This document shows positions 35,899-41,604 of a stretch of 41,604 bases of DNA, one piece after another (the first letter of the stretch is position 1; every line of letters starts with the position of its first letter). A program made the position numbers and the translations under genes. This stretch comes from Lautropia sp. Its GTDB lineage: Bacteria > Pseudomonadota > Gammaproteobacteria > Burkholderiales > Burkholderiaceae_E. The DNA lies in the NCBI GenBank assembly GCA_030528325.1, contig JAUMZD010000029.1:1-41604 (forward strand). Direction: 5' to 3'. The notes below the pieces were generated by a model. The model was not told where the DNA came from, made no database searches, and saw only the letters and a program-made list of their open reading frames with translations.

Positions 35899-36306
35899 TC
35901 ACTGCTGAGCAGCTCTCCAAAGATGCCAGCCACCAATCCGAAAACATACATCACCCACAAGGCACCCTCCAGGTGGAAGGTTTCGGAAATTATGTTCCAA
36001 TCTCACATCCCAATATCGCCACCCTCCGGGCTCAAACATATAATTCCGGAAAGCCCCCTGCGTTTCTCTCATCTCCAAATCAGACAACCGGGCAAGCTCA
36101 GAAAGCTCTGAGCCTTCTTCAAAAATCTGTTCATTGGGCACACTCAGATCAGCCGGCAGATTTTCAACTGTTGCCAATTCAGCAGCCTGTTGCTTTCCAG
36201 GCGCCATAGACACTTCTTCCAATGCCCAGGAATTTGGCGCTAGAACGGCTACGATGGCCGCACTGGTCATCAGAGAAGATAGATAGAACGGTTTCCTATT
36301 TTTCAA
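35899..36306 (-). CDS. Sec-exported precursor B with double-glycine-type leader
   Basis: A 135-residue protein. The start is TTG at 36306, chosen because AGGAGA lies 7 bases upstream and the next residues (K-N-R-K then hydrophobic) make a normal signal peptide ending near N-S-W-A. The pro-segment ends L-S-D-L-E-M-R-E-T-Q-G-A (74-85), an almost ideal double-glycine leader. The predicted product is 50 residues (86-135), rich in Trp, Tyr, Phe, Arg and Gly, with two cysteines (115, 121) that could form a disulfide in the periplasm. It differs strongly from A and C after the leader, as expected for peptides sharing one peptidase. Confidence 0.7.
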   Translation of the reverse strand: MKNRKPFYLSSLMTSAAIVAVLAPNSWALEEVSMAPGKQQAAELATVENLPADLSVPNEQIFEEGSELSELARLSDLEMRETQGAFRNYMFEPGGWRYWDVRLEHNFRNLPPGGCLVGDVCFRIGGWHLWRAAQQ

Positions 36307-36410
36307 GACAAAGTCTCCTAGATTTCTTACCAACCAACCTCCAGCCTTTGCCTATCACGATGAGAACTCACACCATCATGATCAACCTGCCTTGGCCTCA
36401 GGTTCCAAAC

Positions 36411-36725
36411 TCAGAAGAACCAACCTTTTTTCTTGACTCTTCCCCCCTCGGAAACCAGTGCTCCCAACGGGTCTACGATGATGGTGTAATGCCCCTTGAG
36501 GCCGATACCATCCTCAACAAATGCCGATACTCTTACATTTACTTTTTCTGAGTCATCATACATGGCCTCAATTTCCATCTGGTAGTAACCTTCATCGCCC
36601 CAACGACCATGCTCGAATGACAAAGGCTGCCCCTCCTCGTCTGCCTTCGCACGAAGGTCAGGATTATCTCGCCAAAACCGATGAACAGCCTCCTTTGCAA
36701 GAGACAGAAGCTCTTCTTTATTCAT
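36411..36725 (-). CDS. Stand-alone copy of the new N-terminal domain
   Basis: A 104-residue soluble protein beginning M-N-K-E-E-L-L-S-L-A-K-E-A-V-H-R-F-W-R-D. It matches residues 1-100 of the 366-residue membrane protein (33410-34510) throughout, including Y-Q-M-E-I-E and the G-x-G-L-x-G-x-Y-x-x-I-V-x segment. No signal peptide. It lies between precursor genes A and B. Family not recognised. It could be a cytoplasmic partner of precursors, or an orphan immunity domain; both are guesses. Confidence 0.7.
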   Translation of the reverse strand: MNKEELLSLAKEAVHRFWRDNPDLRAKADEEGQPLSFEHGRWGDEGYYQMEIEAMYDDSEKVNVRVSAFVEDGIGLKGHYTIIVDPLGALVSEGGRVKKKGWFF

Positions 36726-36795
36726 GCTTTTCCCCACTTCTGGCTAGCGCCTACCACGGCACCTGCATGTATCAGGCGCCGTGCCTCACGCCAAT

Positions 36796-37224
36796 TTATG
36801 GCCGGAAGAAGGGCCGATCGGGCAGTGGAAGTCTGAAAACTTTCCCCGATCCCGAGACTCCTGGCCGCCAAATATTGGCTTGCAAGTGAGGAAGCCTTCC
36901 AAGCCGACCAAATGCATGATGCGCCGTGTGATGGGCAATTCTCATCATGTATGGCAAACCAATTCGCGCGAGACTCAATGTCACCGGCGCGAACCAAAGC
37001 ACCGCACCTTCCGTTGTCTTCATTTCATGGGCAGACAACACAGCAACCTGCATTTGCTGACTGGACTGCTCAAACATGAAACTCATGTCAGATCGAGTAA
37101 AAGAAACCGCTGGCCGCGCATTGTTCAGCGATACCATATCCTGTTGACTCGCAGCATAGGCTTGAGTAGACAACATGCTACCCGCCACAGTCAGTGTCAC
37201 AAGAGCTTTCTTAAGCTTCATCAT
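36796..37224 (-). CDS. Sec-exported precursor A with double-glycine-type leader
   Basis: A 142-residue protein. The signal peptide (M-M-K-L-K-K then hydrophobic, ending A-Y-A near 24) is followed by a pro-segment whose F-T-R-S-D-M-S-F-M-F-E-Q pattern resembles precursor C (F-S-Q-Q-D-I-Q-G-L-F-D-Q). The leader end L-S-A-H-E-M-K-T-T-E-G-A (63-74) fits the double-glycine consensus. The predicted product (75-142, 68 residues) has a hydrophobic N-terminal part, several His and Arg, and N-I-W-R-P-G near the middle. The ATG at 37224 follows GGGAG. It is the first gene after the C39 peptidase. Confidence 0.7.
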   Translation of the reverse strand: MMKLKKALVTLTVAGSMLSTQAYAASQQDMVSLNNARPAVSFTRSDMSFMFEQSSQQMQVAVLSAHEMKTTEGAVLWFAPVTLSLARIGLPYMMRIAHHTAHHAFGRLGRLPHLQANIWRPGVSGSGKVFRLPLPDRPFFRP

Positions 37225-37327
37225 GTAGACTCCCATCTTGGTCAAGATTACAACAACAAGCCTCGAAAGACTCCCGAGGCACTCATGGGCGGTGTTGCCG
37301 CACCCCCATCTTTGCCGGGCCTTGCCT
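37225..37327 (-). promoter_or_regulatory. Duplicated 5' leader of precursor A
   Basis: Nearly identical to 35749-35850. The hairpin is at 37260-37280. The same 12-codon frame is at 37286-37248, with stop TAA instead of TAG. The two copies diverge outside this block, so the duplicated unit is the transcribed leader rather than a whole gene. Confidence 0.6.
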
Positions 37328-37383
37328 ATGCCCCGATATGGGCATGTGCCCGGTTTTTTTGACTCACGCAACGATTGAAATCA

Positions 37384-38325
37384 TTACCACCAGCCTGGTC
37401 TTACACTAAGTTGCTCAACGGCAATACCACTTTGACGGCGAGGTGCTTTGGAGAAGTAGCCCTGAGCTATCTTGATTGACTTTCCAGCTTTTTGAGCTGA
37501 AGCCTTGGTAGTCCCCTCCTCACGCTCATGTTGAGCTGGCAATATGGCGAGAAACTTCCCAGCCAACGCCGGCGCCTTCTTGTCCTCCCGCGTCTGCCAC
37601 ATCTCCAGAAACTGCGCCCGGCTGTAGGTTCTGTTACCCAGGCTCGGGTCTGCCAACCAAACCGTGTTGGCATCGATGCCTCTCAGCACGCTGAAATGGT
37701 CATCCTTTCGGTGCTTCACATACACCACCACCGGAATCTTCAGCCGCGTGAGCTGCTCCCAGCTGGCGGCAAAGCCCTGCGCCCGAAAACCGAAGCCCGG
37801 CATCACGCGGGCCATGTCCTCGAAACTGGCCATGCCATCTTCCTTGGCCATCGCTTTCAGGATGGCCTCTTCGGTCGTGTTCTGACCATAGAACTGATTC
37901 AGCAAGGTGGCCAGTGACGCTGCTCCGCATGAGAAATCCTGATCCTGCTTCACGATTTTCTGGTCACGAAGCGTCTTCCAGCTTTTGACAGGAACCTGTC
38001 CGGCAATGGAATGCGTAGCCAGCAGCACGGCTTCCGGCCCAGGCTTCGGCACCGCCCGTTTTGGGGGCAGTTTTATCTCAGGCTTTTTCGCTTCCTTACG
38101 GTCTTTTACCTGCCCTTTCTTCTCTGAAGAAAGCTCTTGTTGGTGTTGCGACGAATCAACTCTGGACCCCGAATGCCCCTTCTCCTCGGCAGATCTGCTT
38201 CTCTTGGCTTGCTGCCGATCTGGGGCGTCGTTAGCCCACACCTCAGCAGTCGAACCAGAGCTGACCGCAAGAACTGCCATCACCCATCCAGCCTGCAGTG
38301 CGCCGGCCACACGTTCGGACTTCAT
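37384..38325 (-). CDS. Stand-alone periplasmic C39 peptidase
   Basis: A 313-residue protein with a signal peptide ending near V-W-A (about 31), a charged linker rich in Lys, Glu and Pro (35-95), and a C39 double-glycine peptidase domain at about 105-265. Catalytic Cys133 (D-F-S-C-G-A-A-S), His210 (K-D-D-H-F-S-V-L) and Asp226 (L-A-D-P-S-L-G) are intact; Gln127 is placed for the oxyanion hole. There is no ABC transporter part, unlike bacteriocin exporters, so it should act in the periplasm. FapD of the Fap amyloid system is a known periplasmic C39 relative. Its start overlaps the barrel gene stop (ATGA). The adjacent precursors with E-M-x-x-T-x-G-A are its likely substrates. Confidence 0.88.
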   Translation of the reverse strand: MKSERVAGALQAGWVMAVLAVSSGSTAEVWANDAPDRQQAKRSRSAEEKGHSGSRVDSSQHQQELSSEKKGQVKDRKEAKKPEIKLPPKRAVPKPGPEAVLLATHSIAGQVPVKSWKTLRDQKIVKQDQDFSCGAASLATLLNQFYGQNTTEEAILKAMAKEDGMASFEDMARVMPGFGFRAQGFAASWEQLTRLKIPVVVYVKHRKDDHFSVLRGIDANTVWLADPSLGNRTYSRAQFLEMWQTREDKKAPALAGKFLAILPAQHEREEGTTKASAQKAGKSIKIAQGYFSKAPRRQSGIAVEQLSVRPGWW

Positions 38326-39218
38326 AAAGCAGCTCCCTTTCCGAAGGTATACAGCCAGTTCACCCGCAGTTCAGCACCATGGTTACCGGAAGCATTCATC
38401 TTGAATGTCGCATTGAGCGTATTACCCCGGTCGAAGCCATAACCCACACCCACCAGAAGGTCCGACTGACTGCGACCAATCCCCTGAGCCTGACCATTGG
38501 CACGTTCTGCGCCCCGGCGTGTCCATTGCATACCAGTTGTCAATGTGACCCGGTCGTTGACCGCAAAACCGACGGATGGCGAAAGCATCAACAGATTACC
38601 CTGTTGCAGAGTACCTTCAGCCGTGTCATGGCTACCATTGATCCGGTAGCCACCTGTCATTGAAAAGACAATCGGATCAATGGCCTTGTAGGTGGTAAAA
38701 CCCAGCATGGCAGACTTGAAAGATTCTGTGCCACCCTGCACCCGCTCACTGAGGGCGACTTCGACAAACCCCAACCAGGCGGGGTAGTCATCTTCTTCAC
38801 GAAACTGATGGTTCAGCCCCAACCAGGCATCAGCAAAGTGGTTTTCCCGATGCTTCCGCCGGCCTTCAACATCACGAATCCGCTCACCTGTGTAGAGGTA
38901 GCTGGTGCGTGCATACAGCTCCGTCTTCGCCGTCAATCCGTAGCGCAGGCCAAAAGTACCAACCAGTGTGTCACGATTGCTCGAACGCTCACCCATGGCA
39001 GAGGGCACCGTCACGAAGGAGGCTGGCCCTGTCTGAATGGAAATTGGCTCCCCGGCAGAAAAGCCGGTCTGATCAGCATTCGCATGCGTGACCGACAGAT
39101 CCAGCTTGACCTTTCCCTTGTCAGTCACGAGATCCTCAACGGTCAAGGGCAGATCTGCCCAGGCAGGCACGGCCTGGATGGCCAACAGCCCCAGAAGAAC
39201 ACACTGTGGACGATGCAT
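38322..39218 (-). CDS. Outer-membrane beta-barrel protein of the C39 locus
   Basis: A 298-residue protein with a signal peptide (ending A-W-A near 21) followed by alternating polar/hydrophobic strands with aromatic girdle residues and Gly-rich turns (for example L-R-Y-G-L-T-A-K-T-E-L-Y-A-R). The last strand is L-R-V-N-W-L-Y-T-F. It resembles transporters of the phenol meta-pathway barrel family, to which FapF also belongs, but lacks FapF's N-terminal coiled coil. The start at 39218 follows GAGGAG; a nearer-upstream ATG at 39222 is out of frame. It is the first gene of the locus, coupled to the C39 peptidase, and may export the processed peptides. Confidence 0.8.
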   Translation of the reverse strand: MHRPQCVLLGLLAIQAVPAWADLPLTVEDLVTDKGKVKLDLSVTHANADQTGFSAGEPISIQTGPASFVTVPSAMGERSSNRDTLVGTFGLRYGLTAKTELYARTSYLYTGERIRDVEGRRKHRENHFADAWLGLNHQFREEDDYPAWLGFVEVALSERVQGGTESFKSAMLGFTTYKAIDPIVFSMTGGYRINGSHDTAEGTLQQGNLLMLSPSVGFAVNDRVTLTTGMQWTRRGAERANGQAQGIGRSQSDLLVGVGYGFDRGNTLNATFKMNASGNHGAELRVNWLYTFGKGAAL

Positions 39219-39486
39219 CCATGTCTCCTCAACATTTCTTGGTTTTTTCGCTGATGTTTTGGAAATACTAACCAAAAAAGAGACAAAGGTGCGCAAAATC
39301 CACAATTCCCACTGAATCTTCATAATTTCTTCATCTTCTTCACATTCATCACATCCAGGCAAGTCGCCCAGGAAGGCTGTCTCTGACCCAAAGGATCCTG
39401 TCGGACAGACACTGCCATGCTCAGTATGGCAACCCAGCAAACAAGGAAGCAAGCATACATAATTATTAGTCAGCAAATTTATGCGT
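39219..39486. other. Upstream region of the barrel/C39 operon
   Basis: A 268-bp AT-richer stretch with no supported gene. It should carry the promoter for the minus-strand operon. Long T/C-rich runs (39300-39350) are seen; no clear -35/-10 pair or operator was found. Confidence 0.4.
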
Positions 39487-39619
39487 GCCCAGCGGCTTGG
39501 GCGGCAGACATCGCGAAAGCGGAAATCGGCCTCGCCGGGCACAGTTTGTGCCCGATTTGCCGCCCTATAGCTGGCGCTCTGGGGCAGGAAGCGGGTGCAA
39601 AATGGGTCGGCGCGACCGG
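39487..39619 (+). repeat. 171-bp palindromic repeat, decayed partial copy 3
   Basis: Similar to copy 1 in the same orientation from near the left end (GGCTTGGGCGGCAG) through the middle (GCACAGTTTGTGCCCGAT) to about GGCGCGACCGG. It lacks both CCTAGG ends and breaks off exactly where the hydrolase-derived fragment starts, so a recombination or end-joining event probably joined them. Confidence 0.75.
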
Positions 39620-39620
39620 C

Positions 39621-39716
39621 GGCATGCAGGGCATCTCCTGACCCTTCAGCATGCAGGGTCTGAAGCTGAGGCTTCCGATCTGCTGCGCCCTCAACGCAGA
39701 CGGCTCTGCGCCAGCC
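39621..39716 (-). pseudogene. Fragment copied from the S33 hydrolase gene
   Basis: Matches 33104-33199, the part encoding the start of the mature hydrolase, with about eleven mismatches in 96 bases by eye. On the minus strand it reads S-A-L-R-A-Q-Q-I-G-S-L-S-F-R-P-C-M-L-K-G, against L-S-F-K-P-C-T-L-K-G in the intact gene. No other part of the hydrolase is present, so it is a remnant. Confidence 0.8.
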
Positions 39717-39851
39717 CCCAGCGGAAAGGCAAGACGACGCATGCAGAACACGACGCGCAAGCCCACACCTCCACAAGCCCACCACCATCAGGGGATGTTC
39801 CCCCCGCAACCCGTCGGGCGGCCTATGATGAGGATAAGGAAGGAGAATCGC

Positions 39852-41210
39852 ATGCTCACGCTGACCAGCCTCGGGGGCGCCGGCACCGTTACCGGCTCCA
39901 AGCACCTGCTGACCTTCGGCAACACCAGCATCCTCGTGGATTGCGGGCTGTTCCAGGGTCTGAAGAACCTGCGTGAGCTGAACTGGCAGCGCCTGAGCGT
40001 CGAGCCTTCCGACATCGATGCCGTCGTGCTCACGCACGCCCACCTCGATCATTGCGGCTATCTGCCCCGTCTGATGCTGGACGGCTTTCGGGGGCCTATC
40101 CATGCGACGGCGGCCAGTCGTGACGTGGCCGACCTGATCCTGCACGACAGCGCCTGGCTTCAGGAAAAGGATGCCGAGTTCGCAAACCGCAAGGGTTTCT
40201 CGAAGCACAAACCGGCCCTGCCGCTCTATCGGGTCAAGGATGTGGAACGGACGATGGAGCTGTTCAGGACGGTGCCGCTGCACCGCGAGGTCGACCTGCC
40301 GGGCGGCGCAAGGCTCTTCCTGCGGCGGGCGGGTCACATCCTGGGCGCCACCAGCGCCCAGCTGGACATCGCGGGCACCCGGCTCGCATTTTCCGGCGAC
40401 CTGGGCCGCTATGATGATCCGATCCTTCACGATCCAGAGCCCGTGCCGGAGGCCGACTACATCATCATCGAATCCACCTATGGCAACCGGCTGCATGATC
40501 CGGCCGATCCGGTCGAGCTGCTGGGCAAGATCATCGACCGCACGGTTCGGCGGGGCGGCACGGTGGTCATCCCGGCCTTTGCGGTGGGCCGTGCGCAGAT
40601 GCTGATCCATGCCCTGTGGCAGTTGCGCCGCCAGGGACGCCTGCACAACGTACCGGTGTATCTGGACAGCCCGATGGCCACCAGTGCCACCGAGCTGCTG
40701 CAACGCCATCAGGACGAGCACAAGCTCTCGCCGCGCGAGTACGAAGAGGCCTGCGCGGCCGTCACTTATGTGCGGGATGTGCCCGAATCGAAGGCGCTGT
40801 CGGCCAATCGCTATCCGAAGGTGATCATCTCGGCCAGCGGCATGGCCACCGGCGGGCGTGTGCTGCACCACATGGCTGCCTTTGCCGGCAACCACCAGAA
40901 CACGCTGCTCTTTTCGGGCTTTCAGGCGGCAGGCACCCGCGGCCGAAAACTGCTGGAAGGTGCGCGCGAGGTGAAGATCTACGGGCAATGGCTGCCCGTG
41001 AATGCGGAGGTGGTCGAGCTGCCGATGCTGTCGGCCCATGCCGACAGCGATGAACTGATGCGCTGGTTGGGCGGTTTCCAGAAGGCGCCACGCCGGGTGT
41101 TCATCGTGCATGGCGAGCCGGATGCGGCCGAGGCCTTGCGTGAGCGGGTTCAGCGCGAGCTGAAATGGCCCGCCTGCGTGCCGCTGCAGAATCAGGTGTT
41201 CGAGCTCTGA
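39852..41210 (+). CDS. Metallo-beta-lactamase/beta-CASP RNA-processing exonuclease-like protein
   Basis: A 452-residue protein of the beta-CASP group related to CPSF73 and RNase J-like nucleases. The zinc motif T-H-A-H-L-D-H is at 61-67; further ligands fit S-G-D-L-G-R and the C-terminal L-S-A-H-A-D and V-H-G-E-P motifs. The beta-CASP domain holds Y-L-D-S-P-M-A and S-A-S-G-M-A-T-G-G-R. It probably cleaves RNA. The ATG at 39852 follows AAGGAGAA. The gene converges with tRNA-Gly, 98 bp away. Confidence 0.93.
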   Translation: MLTLTSLGGAGTVTGSKHLLTFGNTSILVDCGLFQGLKNLRELNWQRLSVEPSDIDAVVLTHAHLDHCGYLPRLMLDGFRGPIHATAASRDVADLILHDSAWLQEKDAEFANRKGFSKHKPALPLYRVKDVERTMELFRTVPLHREVDLPGGARLFLRRAGHILGATSAQLDIAGTRLAFSGDLGRYDDPILHDPEPVPEADYIIIESTYGNRLHDPADPVELLGKIIDRTVRRGGTVVIPAFAVGRAQMLIHALWQLRRQGRLHNVPVYLDSPMATSATELLQRHQDEHKLSPREYEEACAAVTYVRDVPESKALSANRYPKVIISASGMATGGRVLHHMAAFAGNHQNTLLFSGFQAAGTRGRKLLEGAREVKIYGQWLPVNAEVVELPMLSAHADSDELMRWLGGFQKAPRRVFIVHGEPDAAEALRERVQRELKWPACVPLQNQVFEL

Positions 41211-41233
41211 CAGGCCGTGAAAGGAGACAGGAT

Positions 41234-41263
41234 CGCGCAAGCGCGGCAAGCGCGGCAAGCGCG
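41234..41263. repeat. Short tandem repeat
   Basis: Three tandem versions of a GCGCGGCAA-type 9-mer lie between the ribonuclease stop and tRNA-Gly. No function is seen. Confidence 0.6.
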
Positions 41264-41308
41264 AAGCAGCCCGGGCGCAGGGACGATGGGGTGGTGAATC
41301 GAGGGAGA

Positions 41309-41382
41309 TGGAGCGGGTGAAGGGAATCGAACCCTCGTCGTAAGCTTGGAAGGCTTCTGCTCTACCATTGAGCTACACCCGC
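41309..41382 (-). tRNA. tRNA-Gly (TCC)
   Basis: Complete on the minus strand: acceptor GCGGGTG/CACCCGC, D-arm with AGCTCAATGGTAGAGC, anticodon loop around CTTCCAAG (TCC), T-arm GAGGGTTCGATTCCCTT, and an encoded TCCA 3' end. It follows tRNA-Tyr by 173 bp. Confidence 0.97.
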
Positions 41383-41555
41383 CCGCGATAAGCGCCCGCA
41401 TCCACGATCAGCGACCCGATGAAGCGGAACGACCGACAAGACAGCGTGGAAGACGGGAAAGATGCGTGATGTTCCTGAAAGGGCTGCCCGGCTGGTGAGG
41501 CTGGAGACCCAGCGTGCGATGCACTTCCCTCTGCCAGAGGCCATCACGGAGAAGA

Positions 41556-41604
41556 TGGTGGAGAGGGTTGGATTCGAACCAACGTAGGCGTAAGCCAACA
41601 GATT
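41556..41604 (-). tRNA. tRNA-Tyr (GTA), 5' part outside window
   Basis: The 3' part on the minus strand: AATCTG of the anticodon stem, a long class II variable arm (TTGGCTTACGCCTA), T-arm with GGTTCGAATCC, and an encoded ACCA. The anticodon itself lies just beyond the window, but the class II arm and the order before tRNA-Gly(TCC) point to Tyr. Confidence 0.88.

Noticed and set aside
37340..37360. Hairpin GGGCATGTGCCC followed by seven T on the plus strand.
   Set aside because: It would be a terminator for plus-strand transcription, but no plus-strand gene ends there; on the minus strand, where the genes lie, there is no T-tract after it.
39219..41258. Long minus-strand open frame running from the ribonuclease region into the beta-barrel gene.
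   Set aside because: The part opposite the ribonuclease gene is shadow sequence; the barrel starts at its own ATG (39218) with a ribosome site and signal peptide.
41234..41263. Tandem 9-mers as a possible CRISPR-like or attachment site.
   Set aside because: Too short, with no spacers; no copy of the tRNA-Gly 3' end was seen elsewhere in the window.

Overview
The window looks like chromosomal DNA of a high-GC betaproteobacterium, probably Burkholderiales. A Lautropia-like genus is only a guess. The clue is at the edges: read on the minus strand the window runs tRNA-Tyr(GTA), tRNA-Gly(TCC), about 41 kb of protein genes, then tRNA-Thr(GGT). In many proteobacteria these three tRNAs sit directly together in front of a tuf gene, so the protein genes appear to split that tRNA operon.

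Left part (55-2400): a 171-bp palindromic repeat, a group III truncated haemoglobin, a DUF1543 protein, and an AlkB dioxygenase overlapping it by ATGA.

Centre (2404-24153): a catabolic island on the minus strand. One operon (24153 down to 19076) encodes an SDR, a styrene/indole monooxygenase-type flavoprotein, its flavin reductase, an isatin-hydrolase-like cyclase and a phytoene-desaturase-like flavoprotein. A second operon (17641 down to 3684) encodes IorA/IorB 2-oxoacid:ferredoxin oxidoreductase subunits, 2-aminobenzoyl-CoA monooxygenase/reductase, an SDR, enoyl-CoA hydratase, acyl-CoA dehydrogenase, 2-aminobenzoate-CoA ligase, a hotdog thioesterase, RidA and a FadB-like fusion. 4-Hydroxyphenylpyruvate dioxygenase follows. 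An AraC/XylS regulator (17898-18938, plus strand) lies between the operons, divergent from iorA. Together they suggest aerobic indole breakdown through isatin and isatinate to 2-aminobenzoyl-CoA and then CoA-thioester beta-oxidation. IorAB may turn isatinate, an aryl 2-oxoacid, directly into 2-aminobenzoyl-CoA.

Next (24558-33315): a three-gene MacB/LolD-type ABC exporter, a CobW-type GTPase remnant, a DUF4105 membrane protein, a second copy of the 171-bp repeat, a HicA-like/HTH toxin-antitoxin-like pair with a 28-bp palindromic operator, a 274-bp MITE with perfect 33-bp terminal inverted repeats, and a secreted S33-type hydrolase.

Right part (33410-39218, minus strand, visibly more AT-rich): the most unusual locus. 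An outer-membrane beta-barrel and a stand-alone periplasmic C39 peptidase overlap by ATGA and are followed by three small Sec-exported proteins. After its signal peptide each carries a second leader fitting the double-glycine consensus (L-12, E-8, M-7, T-4, G-2, A-1). Small membrane proteins and two proteins sharing a new N-terminal domain lie among and after them. This looks like a two-step (Sec, then periplasmic C39) maturation and export system for bacteriocin-like or surface peptides. Two precursors have nearly identical approximately 100-nt 5' leaders with a hairpin and a 12-codon upstream ORF. A third repeat copy, a fragment copied from the S33 hydrolase gene and a beta-CASP ribonuclease gene precede tRNA-Gly.
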